Shown here in pieces: positions 16,510-27,443 of a DNA stretch of 55,860 bases. This DNA is from Terrisporobacter mayombei (GTDB taxonomy: Bacteria; Bacillota; Clostridia; Peptostreptococcales; Peptostreptococcaceae): NCBI RefSeq assembly GCF_014333445.1, contig NZ_JACRYU010000021.1, positions 1 through 55,860 on the forward strand, written 5' to 3'. Each line of letters begins with the position of its first letter. Position 1 is the stretch's first letter. Both the position numbers and the translations under genes were made by a program. The notes under the pieces are model-generated. The model worked only from the letters and a program-made list of their open reading frames with translations, did not search any database and was not told the origin of the DNA.

Positions 16510-19500
16510 TTATTTAAAATAGTTTACTCCAGATTCAAATATTTTCTGATCTACTTCACCTATTATATTTTTCATTACATATTTCCCTATTCTTTCAGAG
16601 TGACCCATCTTGCCAAATATTCTGCCATCTGCACTAGTTATACCTTCTACTGCATAGTAAGAACCATTTGGATTATATTCTATATCATAAGTAGCTTTGC
16701 CATTTAAGTCTACATATTGAGTTGCTATTTGACCATTTTCAAGTAATCGCTTAAATACTTCTTCATTAGCAACAAATTTTCCTTCACCGTGAGATACTGC
16801 AACCTTATGGATGTCTCCTACTTCTGTCCCTGATAACCAAGGAGATTTATTAGATGATACTCTAGTTGTAACAACTTTAGCCTGATGTCTTCCTATATTA
16901 TTGTAAGTTAATGTAGGTGCATCAACTGTAGTTTCTCTTATTTCTCCATATGGAACTAATCCTAATTTGATTAATGCTTGAAATCCATTACAAATACCTA
17001 ACATTAGGCCATCTTGTTTAGTTAAGAATTCATTCAGAGCTTGAGCTATCTTAGGGTTTCTAAATACAGTTGCTATAAACTTACCAGAACCATCTGGTTC
17101 ATCCCCAGCACTGAATCCACCAGGTAACATTATTATTTGAGAAGATTTTATTTCATTAACTATAGTATCAATAGATTCTTCTATATCTTTATAAGTTAAG
17201 TTTTTAAATACTTTGACACTAGCTTTTGCACCAGCTCTTTCGAAAGCTCTAGCTGAATCATACTCACAGTTAGTTCCAGGGAATGCTGGTATAAATACTT
17301 TTGGAGAAGCTATTGAACTTGAAGATTTTAATCTATCACTAGTTGTTATAAAGTTTATAGTTTCTATTTTATCATTCACTTCTTTAGCTTTAGTTGGGAA
17401 TATTGGTTCTAAAGTAGCTTCAAATTTTGCATATAATTCTTTTAATGAAATTTTTTCATCTTTAACTAATATACTTGGACCTTCCAAAGTTATACCAGCA
17501 ACTTTGTAATCATATCCTTCTAATAATGATAAATCGTCTTCATTCATTTCAAGAACCATATCTCCGTAAGCAGAATTAAATAATTTATCAACATCTACTC
17601 CTTCATCAAACTTAAATCCTATTTTATTACCAAATGACATTTTACTTATACCTTCACCAAGTCCACCATAACCTAAAGCATAAGAAGCTAAAACCTTTTT
17701 ATTTTGGATAAGCTCTCTAACCTTATCTAAATTTTTCTTTAATTGATCAAAGTCAACTATACCATTTTCTAATTTATCTGTTTTTAATACCACTACAGTA
17801 GAGTTAGCTTTTTTGAATTCTGGTGACACTACGTACTCAGCATCTACTGCATCCACTGCGAAAGATACAAGAGTAGGTGGCACATCTATATCTTTGAAAG
17901 TACCAGACATACTGTCTTTTCCACCTATTGCTGGTATTTCTAATTTATTTTGAACATAATACGCTCCCAATAATGCTGCAAATGGTTTACCCCATTTAGC
18001 AGAATTTTTTCCTAGTTTTTCGAAGTACTCTTGGAAAGTAAGTCTTGTTGTTTTATAGTTACCACCTATAGCAACCAATTTACAAATTGATTCTACTACT
18101 GCATATAAAGCTCCATGGAACGGACTCCATTTTCCTATTTTAGGATTATATCCATATGTCATTATAGTTGAAGTGGTTGTTTCTCCACCTAGTACTGGTA
18201 TTTTAGCAACCATACCTTGAGCTGGTGTAGCTTGATATTTTCCACCAAATGGCATTAACACTGTATTCCCACCTATACTATTATCAAATTTTTCAACTAA
18301 TCCCTTTTGAGAACATATATTTAAATCTGATAATGCTTTTTCAAATTTTTCTTTTATTGATGAAGCTTCACATTCTACATTGCCATTTTGGAAGTATGTA
18401 TTTTCTTCATCAACTTTATTTACATATATATTAGTTGTTTGTTTTACTCCATTTGTATCTAAGAATTCTCTTTTTAAGTTAACTATTGTTTGATTATTCC
18501 ACGTCATTCTTAAATATCCAGTATCAGTTACGGTAGCAACATGAGTTGCTTCTAAGTTTTCTTCTCCAGCTAATTGGATAAATCTTTCTTTATTTGATGG
18601 ATCTATAGCAACTGCCATACGTTCCTGAGACTCAGATATTGCAAGCTCTGTTCCATCTAACCCATTGTACTTTTTAGGGACTAAGTCTAAATTTATATCT
18701 AAACTATCCGCTATTTCACCTATAGCAACACTTACTCCGCCTGCTCCAAAGTCATTACATCTTTTTATCATCTGAGCAACTTCTTTATTTCTAAAGAATC
18801 TTTGAATTTTTCTTTCGTTAGGAGCATCGCCTTTTTGAACTTCTGCTGAACAAGTTTTTATAGAATCTTCACTATGTTCTTTTGATGATCCTGTAGCTCC
18901 TCCACATCCATCTCTTCCTGTTTTTCCTCCAAGAAGAACTATTATGTCTCCAGCTTCTGGTCTTACTCTTACTACATTTTCTTTTGGGACTGCAGCTATA
19001 ACAGCTCCTATTTCCATCCTTTTAGCTACAAAATCTTCATCATACACTTCTGAAACTTGACCAGTAGTTAATCCTATTTGGTTACCATAAGAACAATATC
19101 CATTAGCTGCTTCTGTAGTTATTTTCTTTTGCATCAACTTTCCTGGTAATGTATCTTCTAAAGATGTTCTAGGATCTGCACTTCCAGTAACACGCATTGC
19201 TTGATATACATAACTTCTTCCTGAAAGTGGATCTCTTATTGCGCCACCTAAACAAGTAGCAGCTCCACCAAATGGCTCTATTTCTGTTGGATGGTTATGA
19301 GTTTCATTTTTAAACATGACTAAATACTTTTCTATTTTTCCATCAACATTTACATCTACATTTATACTACAAGCATTTATTTCTTCACTCTCATCTAAAT
19401 CTTCTAATTTACCTTCTTTTCTTAATTGCTTCATAGCTATAGTAGCTATATCCATAAGGCAAATATCCTTTTGTCTCTCTACATAAACACTACTTCTAGA

Positions 19501-20298
19501 ATCAAGATACATGTCATATGCTTCTTTTATAATTTCATTGTATTTTCCATCTTCTATTTTTACATCTTCTATTTTAGTCATGAAGGTAGTGTGTCTACAA
19601 TGATCTGACCAGTAAGTATCTAATACTTTTATTTCTGTTATAGTAGGATTTCTTCTTTCTTCATTTTTGAAGTATACTTGAACATGTTGTAAATCAGCTA
19701 AAGTCATAGCTAGTCCTTGATTATTTAAAAAAACTTCTAATTCTTCTAATGTATAGTCTATAAATCCCTCTAATACTTCTACACTCGTTGGTATTTCTGC
19801 TTCCATTTCTAATGTAGTAGGTATTTCTAAACTAGCTTCTCTACTGTCTACAGGATTTATGCAGTATGATTTTATTCTATAGTAGTCTTCATCGCTTATA
19901 TTTCCAGATAATATATATACTTTTGCTGTACTTATATTTGGTCTTTTCCCCTCATTAACTATTTGTATACATTGAGCAGCCCAGTCACCCCTTTGATCAT
20001 ACTGACCTGGTAAATACTCAATAGCAAATATTTTATTATCTTTATCCATATTTTCTAATTCATCATAATAAACAATATCTAAGTTTGTTTCTGAAAATAT
20101 AGTTTTAGCTGCATTATAGAAAACTTCTTCTGATAAACCTTCCACATCATATCTATTCAAAACTCTTATATTTTCTATTGTATCTATATGTAAACTTTCT
20201 ATTAAATCTTTCTTTAGACTTTGAGCTTCTAAATCAAATCCTGGTCTTTTTTCAACTAAAACTCTTCTTACGCTTGATTGTAAAGTAGCAGTATTCAT
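16510..20298 (-). CDS. purL: phosphoribosylformylglycinamidine synthase, single-chain
   Basis: About 1262 residues. Converts FGAR, glutamine and ATP to FGAM (fourth step of IMP synthesis). It is the long single-polypeptide form: AIR-synthase-like halves (NETHNHPTEIEPFGGAATCLGGAIRD; GGKDSMSGT) followed by a C-terminal class I glutaminase with FPGTNCEYD, GGFSAGDEPDGSGK, the nucleophile in LGICNGFQAL and GHSER at the end. No separate purQ or purS is therefore needed. The ATG at 20298 has GGAGG 7 bases upstream and is preferred over a further upstream ATG that would overlap purD. Last gene of the operon. Confidence 0.96.
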   Translation of the reverse strand: MNTATLQSSVRRVLVEKRPGFDLEAQSLKKDLIESLHIDTIENIRVLNRYDVEGLSEEVFYNAAKTIFSETNLDIVYYDELENMDKDNKIFAIEYLPGQYDQRGDWAAQCIQIVNEGKRPNISTAKVYILSGNISDEDYYRIKSYCINPVDSREASLEIPTTLEMEAEIPTSVEVLEGFIDYTLEELEVFLNNQGLAMTLADLQHVQVYFKNEERRNPTITEIKVLDTYWSDHCRHTTFMTKIEDVKIEDGKYNEIIKEAYDMYLDSRSSVYVERQKDICLMDIATIAMKQLRKEGKLEDLDESEEINACSINVDVNVDGKIEKYLVMFKNETHNHPTEIEPFGGAATCLGGAIRDPLSGRSYVYQAMRVTGSADPRTSLEDTLPGKLMQKKITTEAANGYCSYGNQIGLTTGQVSEVYDEDFVAKRMEIGAVIAAVPKENVVRVRPEAGDIIVLLGGKTGRDGCGGATGSSKEHSEDSIKTCSAEVQKGDAPNERKIQRFFRNKEVAQMIKRCNDFGAGGVSVAIGEIADSLDINLDLVPKKYNGLDGTELAISESQERMAVAIDPSNKERFIQLAGEENLEATHVATVTDTGYLRMTWNNQTIVNLKREFLDTNGVKQTTNIYVNKVDEENTYFQNGNVECEASSIKEKFEKALSDLNICSQKGLVEKFDNSIGGNTVLMPFGGKYQATPAQGMVAKIPVLGGETTTSTIMTYGYNPKIGKWSPFHGALYAVVESICKLVAIGGNYKTTRLTFQEYFEKLGKNSAKWGKPFAALLGAYYVQNKLEIPAIGGKDSMSGTFKDIDVPPTLVSFAVDAVDAEYVVSPEFKKANSTVVVLKTDKLENGIVDFDQLKKNLDKVRELIQNKKVLASYALGYGGLGEGISKMSFGNKIGFKFDEGVDVDKLFNSAYGDMVLEMNEDDLSLLEGYDYKVAGITLEGPSILVKDEKISLKELYAKFEATLEPIFPTKAKEVNDKIETINFITTSDRLKSSSSIASPKVFIPAFPGTNCEYDSARAFERAGAKASVKVFKNLTYKDIEESIDTIVNEIKSSQIIMLPGGFSAGDEPDGSGKFIATVFRNPKIAQALNEFLTKQDGLMLGICNGFQALIKLGLVPYGEIRETTVDAPTLTYNNIGRHQAKVVTTRVSSNKSPWLSGTEVGDIHKVAVSHGEGKFVANEEVFKRLLENGQIATQYVDLNGKATYDIEYNPNGSYYAVEGITSADGRIFGKMGHSERIGKYVMKNIIGEVDQKIFESGVNYFK

Positions 20299-20321
20299 TA
20301 ATATTCCTCCAATTTGAAAAT

Positions 20322-21572
20322 CTATTTCCATATATCTTTTCTATAATGCATTCCTTCAAAGTTTATTTTTTTTATATTTTCGTAAACTTTATTAGATGCC
20401 TCTTTAACTGAACTTCCCTTTGAAGTTATTCCAATTACTCTTCCACCATTAGTAACTATATTATCACCATCAAATTTCGTTCCACTGTGGAATACAACTA
20501 TATCAGAATCTAAATTTTCAAGTCCTGTTATTACTTTTCCCTTTTCATAATCTTCAGGATATCCTCTAGAAGTAAGCATTACGCAAATAGCTTCTTCTTT
20601 CAAATATTTAATATCTATATTTTTAAGATTGTTATCTAATATGGCACTCATTATTTTATTTAAGTCTGTATCTAGTCTAAACAACACTGATTGTGTTTCA
20701 GGGTCACCAAATCTTACATTATACTCTAAGACTTTAGCTCCATTTTCAGTTATCATAAGTCCAACAAATAATATTCCTTTATAATTTAAATTATCTTTTT
20801 GGAATCCTTCTAAAGTTTTATCTAAAACTTTTTCCTTTATTTCTTTAGCTAACTCTTCTGTATATATTTCACTTGGTGAGAATGTTCCCATCCCCCCAGT
20901 ATTAAGTCCAGTTTCACCATCATTAATTTTCTTATGATCTTTAGCACTTACCATAGGGACTATACTATCATTATCCACAAAAGCTAATATAGAAGTTTCT
21001 ATACCTGTTAAAAATTCTTCTATTACTATTTTATCTCCAGCACTTCCAAACTTTTTATCTGCCATCATTTCTTTTAATGTTTTGATAGCATTTTCTCTGT
21101 TTTCTGAAATTACAACACCTTTACCTGCTGCTAATCCATCAGCTTTTATAACTACTGGATATCCAAAGTCATCAATTTCTTCTATTGCTTTTTCTAAGTC
21201 TGTATATTCCTTATACTTGGCAGTAGGTATATTATGTCTTATCATAAACTCTTTCGAGAATGCTTTACTTCCTTCTAATTGAGCACACTTTTTATTTGGA
21301 CCAAATATTTTTAAATTCTCTTTTTCAAAAGCATCTACTATACCTGCAACTAAAGGTATTTCTGGGCCTACTATAGTTAAATCAATTTTATTTTCTTTAG
21401 CAAAACTTACTAATCCATCTATATCACTATCTCCAATGTTTACACATTGTGCTACATTTGATATTCCCGCATTACCTGGAGCACAATATATTTTTTCTAC
21501 ATTAGATTCGTTATTTAATTTCCAACAGATAGCGTGTTCTCTGCCTCCGCCACCAACAACTAATATATTCAT
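20322..21572 (-). CDS. purD: phosphoribosylamine-glycine ligase
   Basis: 416 residues, usual GARS length. Joins glycine to phosphoribosylamine using ATP. ATP-grasp fold, with N-terminal GGGGREHAICWKL, VGPEIPLVAG, the ATP-grasp segment VIKADGLAAGKGVVI and the metal-binding YNVRFGDPETQ. GAGG precedes the ATG. It lies 13 bp after purH and 23 bp before purL, in an unbroken minus-strand operon. Confidence 0.96.
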   Translation of the reverse strand: MNILVVGGGGREHAICWKLNNESNVEKIYCAPGNAGISNVAQCVNIGDSDIDGLVSFAKENKIDLTIVGPEIPLVAGIVDAFEKENLKIFGPNKKCAQLEGSKAFSKEFMIRHNIPTAKYKEYTDLEKAIEEIDDFGYPVVIKADGLAAGKGVVISENRENAIKTLKEMMADKKFGSAGDKIVIEEFLTGIETSILAFVDNDSIVPMVSAKDHKKINDGETGLNTGGMGTFSPSEIYTEELAKEIKEKVLDKTLEGFQKDNLNYKGILFVGLMITENGAKVLEYNVRFGDPETQSVLFRLDTDLNKIMSAILDNNLKNIDIKYLKEEAICVMLTSRGYPEDYEKGKVITGLENLDSDIVVFHSGTKFDGDNIVTNGGRVIGITSKGSSVKEASNKVYENIKKINFEGMHYRKDIWK

Positions 21573-21585
21573 CCTAATATACCTC

Positions 21586-23118
21586 CTAGTGTTTAAAGTG
21601 TCTTATTCCTGTAAACACCATTGTCATATCATATTTGTTACAAGCATCTATAGAGTCTTGATCTCTCATAGAACCGCCTGGTTGAACGATTGCCTTTACT
21701 CCTACTTCTTTTGCAAAAGTTACACAATCATCAAATGGAAAGAATGCGTCTGAAGCAAGTATTGCTCCTTCAAAATTCTTATCTTTATTATTTTCCACTG
21801 CATTTTTTAATGCCCATATTCTTGATGTTTGACCACATCCTAGAGCTAAAGTCACTCCGTCTTTAACTATTGCTATAGCATTTGATTTCATGTTCTTAAC
21901 AACTTTCATACCAAATTCCATATCTGCTAGTTGTTCTTTAGTTGGTTCAATTTCTGTTACAGTTTCATATTTTTCTACTAAAGTATTATTTTTATCTTGA
22001 ACTAATAATTTTCCATCTAGATACTTCATGTCATATGGTTGTAAGCTACCCTCTATTTTAGCAAGTTTTAAAACTCTTAAATTCTTTTTAGTTCTAAGAA
22101 TTTCTAATGCTTCTTCTGTAAAATCATAAGCTACTACTATTTCCAAGAATATTTCAGTTAATTTTTTAGCAGTCTCAGCATCTATTGTTGATGTTATTCC
22201 CACTATCCCACCAAATATTGAAATTTTATCAGCTTCATAACATTTTGTATATGCTTCATATGCATCTTTTCCAAGACCTACTCCACATGGATTAGTATGT
22301 TTTATCGCCACTGATACTACATCTTTATTATCTTTAAACTCTCTCATTACTTCTAAGCAACCATGTAAGTCATTTAAATTATTGAAAGATAATTCTTTTC
22401 CATTTAATTGTTCATAATTTAATATTGGGTTTTTAGCATTAGATTGGCTATATAAAACACCTGCTTGATGTGGATTTTCACCATATCTTAATGTTTGTTC
22501 TTTTTGGAATGTTAAGTTTAATATTTCTGGATATTCATCTTTAACTTCTCCAGCAAAATAATTTGATATAAGAGCATCATATCTACCTGTTGTAGAGAAT
22601 GCTTTGTAAGCTAGTCTTTTTCTATCTTCTAAAGTTAAAGTATCTGTTTTTAGTTTTTCTATAATCATAGAATAATCATTAACATCAACTATTACCGCTA
22701 CATCTTTATAGTTTTTTGCAGCAGAACGTATCATTGATGGTCCACCTATATCTATGTTTTCTATAATTTCTTCATGAGATTTTCCTGCTTTTAAAGTACC
22801 TTCAAAATCATATAAATTTACTACTACCAAATCTATAGGATTTATATTATGTTCTTTTATAGTTTTAATATGTGATTCATTATCTCTTTTATATAAAATC
22901 CCACCGTGTATATATGGATTTAAAGTTTTAACTCTTCCATCTAATATTTCTGGGAATTTTGTTACTTCATCTATTTGTATAGCTTTTATACCATTTTCTT
23001 TTAATATCTTAAAAGTATTGCCTGTAGATATAACTTCATAACCCAATTTATTTAACTCTGAACAGAATTCCACTACACCAGTTTTATCTGTCACACTTAC
23101 TAATGCTCTTTTAATCAT
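21586..23118 (-). CDS. purH: bifunctional AICAR transformylase / IMP cyclohydrolase
   Basis: 510 residues. Performs the last two steps to IMP. The N-terminal IMP cyclohydrolase (MGS-like) domain includes VTDKTGVVEFC and GRVKTLNPYIHGGIL. The C-terminal transformylase has RYGENPHQAG, the KHTNPCGVG motif with catalytic Lys-His, and SDAFFPFDD. The start overlaps the end of purN by 8 bp, indicating translational coupling. Confidence 0.97.
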   Translation of the reverse strand: MIKRALVSVTDKTGVVEFCSELNKLGYEVISTGNTFKILKENGIKAIQIDEVTKFPEILDGRVKTLNPYIHGGILYKRDNESHIKTIKEHNINPIDLVVVNLYDFEGTLKAGKSHEEIIENIDIGGPSMIRSAAKNYKDVAVIVDVNDYSMIIEKLKTDTLTLEDRKRLAYKAFSTTGRYDALISNYFAGEVKDEYPEILNLTFQKEQTLRYGENPHQAGVLYSQSNAKNPILNYEQLNGKELSFNNLNDLHGCLEVMREFKDNKDVVSVAIKHTNPCGVGLGKDAYEAYTKCYEADKISIFGGIVGITSTIDAETAKKLTEIFLEIVVAYDFTEEALEILRTKKNLRVLKLAKIEGSLQPYDMKYLDGKLLVQDKNNTLVEKYETVTEIEPTKEQLADMEFGMKVVKNMKSNAIAIVKDGVTLALGCGQTSRIWALKNAVENNKDKNFEGAILASDAFFPFDDCVTFAKEVGVKAIVQPGGSMRDQDSIDACNKYDMTMVFTGIRHFKH

Positions 23119-23704
23119 TTATATAAACCCTCCTACCATCGACAGTTAGCTTATTTTCACAAAACATACTTATACTTTTTGTAAGTATTTCATGTTCTAC
23201 TTCAAGTACCCTTGCTGCTAATTTTTTTGAATCGTCGTCTTGTTTTACTTCTACAGTTTTTTGCATTATTATTGGACCTGTATCTGCTCCTTCATCAACA
23301 AAGTGAACAGTAGCTCCAGTTACTTTTGCTCCATAATCAATAACTCCTTTATGGACTTTTTCACCATAGTATCCTTTACCACAAAAGGCTGGTATTAACG
23401 ATGGATGAATATTTATTATTCTATTTCTGTATTCATTTACTAGTTTCGGACTGATTATTTTTAAATAACCAGCCAAAACTAATAGATCTATTTCATTTTC
23501 TTTTAATATTTGTATTATTTTATCTTCTTCTTTTTCAAAAATAGCTTTTATATTATGATTTTTAGCCCTTTGAAGTCCATATGCATCTTCTTTATTAGAA
23601 ATAACTACTTTTACATTTCCTTTTATAGTGTTATTTTCACAACCATCTATAACAGCTTGTAAATTAGTTCCTCCTCCAGATATTAAAACTCCTATCTTTA
23701 CCAT
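23111..23704 (-). CDS. purN: phosphoribosylglycinamide formyltransferase
   Basis: 197 residues. Transfers formyl from 10-formyl-THF to GAR. Motifs: LISGGGTNLQAVID at the N-terminus, the INIHPSLIPAF segment with catalytic Asn/His, and GATVHFVDEGADTGPII with the conserved Asp. Overlaps purM by 7 bp and purH by 8 bp. Confidence 0.96.
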   Translation of the reverse strand: MVKIGVLISGGGTNLQAVIDGCENNTIKGNVKVVISNKEDAYGLQRAKNHNIKAIFEKEEDKIIQILKENEIDLLVLAGYLKIISPKLVNEYRNRIINIHPSLIPAFCGKGYYGEKVHKGVIDYGAKVTGATVHFVDEGADTGPIIMQKTVEVKQDDDSKKLAARVLEVEHEILTKSISMFCENKLTVDGRRVYIND

Positions 23705-24774
23705 AGTTCAACACCTTCATGATCATCTACAACTTCACCTATTATATAAGCTTTATCTTTCATTAAATCATTATATTTTTCATCTATCTCGACTTCATTT
23801 TGTAAATTATTATTATTTATATAGTCAACTATATCTTGTGCATCTTCTTTGTTAGCTATTAAAACTAAACCAATACCCATGTTGAAAGATTTATGAAGTT
23901 CTCTTTTTTCAACCATATTAAGTTTTTCTATCATTTCAAATATAGCCGGTTTATCCCAAGAATCAGTTTTTATATTTAATCCTAATCCTTCTGGTATAAC
24001 TCTTGTTATATTCTCTATTATTCCACCACCAGTTATATGAGAAATAGCTTTTATATTTTGTTTTTCTAATAAATCTAAAACTAATTTAACATATATTTTT
24101 GTAGGAGTTAAAAGAGCTTCTCCTAATGTCATTCCTAGTTCTTCTTTATATTCATTTAAATCGTATTTAAGAGTATCTAAGAAAATTTTTCTTACAAAAG
24201 AGAATCCGTTACTATGTACACCACTTGAAGATATCCCTATTAATACATCTCCTTTTTTAACATTTTGTCCTGATACTATTTTTTCTTTATCTGCTATACC
24301 TACAGCAAAACCAGCTAAATCATATTCGTCTTCACTGTACATTCCAGGCATTTCTGCTGTCTCACCACCGATTAATGCACATCCAGACATTTGGCATCCG
24401 TTAGCTACACCTTCAACAATTTTATCTATATGTTCTGGAACTAATTTTCCTATAGCTATATAATCTAAAAATAGTAAGGGCTTAGCCCCTTGGCATATTA
24501 AATCATTAACACTCATAGCCACTAAATCTATTCCTACTGTGTCATGTTTATCCATCATTTGAGCTAATTTAAGTTTTGTTCCTACACCATCTGTTGCAGC
24601 AAGTAATACTGGTTCTTTCATAGTTAAAAAGTCTTTTAAACTATATAATCCACTGAAGTTTCCTAAATCACCTATAACATTTTTATCATAAGTTTCTTTT
24701 ATCTTATTTTTTATTAAATTTACTGCTCTATTCCCTTCATCTATATTTACTCCTGATTGCTCATAAGTTAGCAT
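23698..24774 (-). CDS. purM: phosphoribosylformylglycinamidine cyclo-ligase (AIR synthetase)
   Basis: 358 residues. Closes the imidazole ring, FGAM to AIR. Signatures: DGVGTKLKLAQ, GIDLVAMSVNDLICQGAKPLLFLDY, LIGGETAEMPGMY and ISHITGGGIIENI. Overlaps purF by 7 bp. Typical length. Confidence 0.97.
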   Translation of the reverse strand: MLTYEQSGVNIDEGNRAVNLIKNKIKETYDKNVIGDLGNFSGLYSLKDFLTMKEPVLLAATDGVGTKLKLAQMMDKHDTVGIDLVAMSVNDLICQGAKPLLFLDYIAIGKLVPEHIDKIVEGVANGCQMSGCALIGGETAEMPGMYSEDEYDLAGFAVGIADKEKIVSGQNVKKGDVLIGISSSGVHSNGFSFVRKIFLDTLKYDLNEYKEELGMTLGEALLTPTKIYVKLVLDLLEKQNIKAISHITGGGIIENITRVIPEGLGLNIKTDSWDKPAIFEMIEKLNMVEKRELHKSFNMGIGLVLIANKEDAQDIVDYINNNNLQNEVEIDEKYNDLMKDKAYIIGEVVDDHEGVELW

Positions 24775-26138
24775 GACATTGCTTCCTCCTTATCTATTTT
24801 CTTAACTGGATAATCTCCGTCAAAGCATGCTTTACAGAAATTAAAAGGCTCATCTACTGCATTTAACATACCTTCTATATCTAAGAATTTTAAAGAGTCA
24901 CAACCTATGAACTCTCTCATTTCTTCTATACTCTTATTTGAAGCTATAAGTTTTGAACGATTTGGCGTATCTATTCCATAATAACAAGAATATTTAACTG
25001 GTGGAGATGTTATTCTTAAATGTATTTCTTTAGCACCAGCTTCTTTTAATGATTTTACTAATAATCTTGAAGTTGTTCCTCTTACTATTGAATCATCTAC
25101 CAAAACTATAGATTTTCCTTTTATAATACGAGATAATGGATTAAGTTTTATCTTGACCCCTAATTCTCTTTCTTCTTGAGTAGGTTTTATAAACGTTCTT
25201 CCTACGTATCTATTTTTTACTAGTGCTTCAGTAACAGGTATTTTACTAGCAGCAGAGTAACCTAATGCTCCTGGCCATCCTGAATCCGGTACTGGTACTA
25301 CCATATCAACATTTACATTATCATCGCTAGCTAATATTTCCCCAGATTTAACTCTGAACTCATAAACATTTACATCGTCTATCGTTGCATCATTTCTAGC
25401 AAAATAAATATGTTCAAATATACAACTTTTTTTCATTGATTTATAATTATTGCTGAAATTATATGACTTTAATTCACCGTCTTTAATAACTACAATTTCT
25501 CCTGGTTCAACATCCCTAATTACTTCTGCTCCTAAAATATCTATTGCACAATTTTCTGAAGCAAATATATAATCATTATCTTTTTTCCCAATAACTAATG
25601 GTCTAAATCCAAATGGATCTCTAACACCTATCAATTCATCATCACTCATAATTACAAGTGAATATGCTCCTTTAATATAGTCCATTGTAAGCTTTAAGCT
25701 TTCTACTATATTACCCTTATAGTATCTAGCAAGTATATAGAGAATAACTTCTGTGTCACTATTACTTGTGAACATATACCCATCTTCTTCAAGCATATCC
25801 TTTAAAGTTTGAGCATTTACTAAGTTTCCATTATGAGCTAAAGCAAGCCTTCTTTTTCTTACATTTCCTACTAATGGTTGGCAGTTAGCAAAACTACTTC
25901 CTCCAGCTGTAGAATATCTAACATGAGCAATACCCATATTACCTTGTAATTTTTCCAACTTTTTAGGTGTAAAAATGTCACCTACAAGGCCCATATCTTT
26001 GTAATAATTTATTTCCTCTCCATTTGAAACTGCCATACCGCAACTTTCTTGGCCTCTATGTTGAATAGAGTATAAAGAGTAGTACAACTGCTTAGATATA
26101 TCTTTATCTTTAGAGTATATTCCTACAACTCCGCACAT
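24768..26138 (-). CDS. purF: amidophosphoribosyltransferase
   Basis: 456 residues. First committed step: PRPP plus glutamine to phosphoribosylamine. The sequence begins MCGVVGIYS, so the catalytic Cys2 is exposed simply by removing Met; no longer propeptide is seen. The Ntn glutaminase domain is followed by a PRTase domain with the PRPP loop IVLVDDSIVRGTT. Cysteines including FCKACFDGDYP near the C-terminus fit the [4Fe-4S]-containing, oxygen-sensitive Bacillus-type enzyme. Lies 22 bp after purC, overlaps purM. Confidence 0.96.
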   Translation of the reverse strand: MCGVVGIYSKDKDISKQLYYSLYSIQHRGQESCGMAVSNGEEINYYKDMGLVGDIFTPKKLEKLQGNMGIAHVRYSTAGGSSFANCQPLVGNVRKRRLALAHNGNLVNAQTLKDMLEEDGYMFTSNSDTEVILYILARYYKGNIVESLKLTMDYIKGAYSLVIMSDDELIGVRDPFGFRPLVIGKKDNDYIFASENCAIDILGAEVIRDVEPGEIVVIKDGELKSYNFSNNYKSMKKSCIFEHIYFARNDATIDDVNVYEFRVKSGEILASDDNVNVDMVVPVPDSGWPGALGYSAASKIPVTEALVKNRYVGRTFIKPTQEERELGVKIKLNPLSRIIKGKSIVLVDDSIVRGTTSRLLVKSLKEAGAKEIHLRITSPPVKYSCYYGIDTPNRSKLIASNKSIEEMREFIGCDSLKFLDIEGMLNAVDEPFNFCKACFDGDYPVKKIDKEEAMSC

Positions 26139-26160
26139 ATAAAATGCCTCCTGATTAAAA

Positions 26161-26856
26161 TTATTTATTCATTCTTGATAAAACTTCTTCGTATCCTTGT
26201 ACTAAATCACCTAAATCCCTTCTAAATCTATCTTTATCTAATTTTTCATTAGTGTTTACGTCCCAAAGTCTACAAGTGTCTGGTGATATTTCATCTGCTA
26301 ATATAATATTTCCTTCTGTATCTTTACCAAATTCAAGTTTGAAATCAACTAATTTTAAGTCCATTTTTAAGAAGAACTTTTTCATTATTTCATTAATTTT
26401 TAAAGTTTTAGTTCTTAGAAATGCTAATTCTTCTTTTGTTGCTAATTTTAATGCAACTGCATGATCATCATTTAATAATGGATCACCAAATTCATCATTT
26501 TTGTATGACATTTCAAATGTAGGTGTGTCTAATACTATTCCTTCTTCAACCCCGTATCTTTTGCAGAATGAACCTGCTGTGATATTTCTTACTATTACCT
26601 CCAATGGTAAAATTTTAACTTTCTTAACTAGCATTTCTCTATCAGATAAGCTTTTTATGAAATGTGATTGGATTCCCTCTTTTGCTAATTCTTCGAACAT
26701 TATAGTAGATATTTTATTATTTAATATTCCTTTTGAAGATATTTCTGCTTTCTTCTCTCCATTAAACGCTGTAGCGTCATCCTTATAATAAACCACAAAT
26801 TCATTTTCATTTTCTGCACTAAATATTTTTTTTGCTTTCCCTTCATATAATAACAT
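26161..26856 (-). CDS. purC: SAICAR synthetase
   Basis: 231 residues, short bacterial form. Condenses CAIR with aspartate using ATP. Motifs: [11 protein letters not shown] at the N-terminus, [11 protein letters not shown], the signature LVDFKLEFG and [12 protein letters not shown]. It sits 5 bp after purE, second in the operon. Confidence 0.97.
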   Translation of the reverse strand: MLLYEGKAKKIFSAENENEFVVYYKDDATAFNGEKKAEISSKGILNNKISTIMFEELAKEGIQSHFIKSLSDREMLVKKVKILPLEVIVRNITAGSFCKRYGVEEGIVLDTPTFEMSYKNDEFGDPLLNDDHAVALKLATKEELAFLRTKTLKINEIMKKFFLKMDLKLVDFKLEFGKDTEGNIILADEISPDTCRLWDVNTNEKLDKDRFRRDLGDLVQGYEEVLSRMNK

Positions 26857-26861
26857 GTTAT

Positions 26862-27338
26862 TTACCCCCTTAAACTCATATCATCTTCTAATACTTTTTT
26901 TGCCATTTCATCTCTATAACCTTTTAAATCCTCTTTTAATTTAGGATATTTTATACTCATTATTTGCATTGCCATTAATGCTGCATTAAGACCTGAATCT
27001 ATTGTCACAGTTGCTACTGGTATTCCCTTTGGCATTTGAACCATAGATAAAAGTGAATCTAAACCATCCATTGTAGAAGATTTTATTGGTAAACCAACTA
27101 CTGGAATTAATGTGTTTGCTGCTATTACTCCTGGTAAATGTGCCGCTTTACCTGCCGCTGCTATTATTACATCTACTTCTTCATCTATTTCTTTTATAAA
27201 TTCTTCTAATTCCCTTGGTGTTCTATGTGCAGATAAAACTCTAACTAAAACTTCAACACCATATTTTCTCAAGAAGTTTATACCTTCTTCTAATTTAGGA
27301 TAATCTGATTTTGATCCCATAACTACTGCTACTTCCAT
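26862..27338 (-). CDS. purE: PurE, AIR carboxylase / N5-CAIR mutase
   Basis: 158 residues. Makes CAIR. Motifs: [34 protein letters not shown] and SIVQMPKG-like [14 protein letters not shown], matching the bacterial class I mutase. No purK follows, so either purK is elsewhere or the enzyme is fed by high CO2 without it. First gene of the purECFMNHDL operon; GGAGGAG precedes the ATG. Confidence 0.95.
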   Translation of the reverse strand: MEVAVVMGSKSDYPKLEEGINFLRKYGVEVLVRVLSAHRTPRELEEFIKEIDEEVDVIIAAAGKAAHLPGVIAANTLIPVVGLPIKSSTMDGLDSLLSMVQMPKGIPVATVTIDSGLNAALMAMQIMSIKYPKLKEDLKGYRDEMAKKVLEDDMSLRG

Positions 27339-27362
27339 AATACTCCTCCTATATTTATAATC

Positions 27363-27405
27363 ACGAATATTTTTAACTTATTATTCGTTATATTGTACGA
27401 ACTAT
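27363..27405. promoter_or_regulatory. PurR-box-like operator sites of the pur operon
   Basis: An inverted pair, ATTCGT (27383-27388) and ACGAAC (27397-27402), separated by 8 bases, plus ACGAAT at 27363-27368. A fourth ACGAATTATT is upstream at 27495. The CGAA cores with AT-rich flanks resemble Firmicute PurR boxes. No purine-riboswitch consensus is present here. Confidence 0.5.
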
Positions 27406-27414
27406 TATATATTT

Positions 27415-27443
27415 ATATTATAATAATATTAAGATTTTATCAA
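27415..27443 (-). promoter_or_regulatory. pur operon promoter
   Basis: -35 TTGATA (27438-27443), 17-nt spacer, -10 TAATAT (27415-27420), about 80 bp before purE. The PurR-like pair lies just downstream of the -10. Confidence 0.65.
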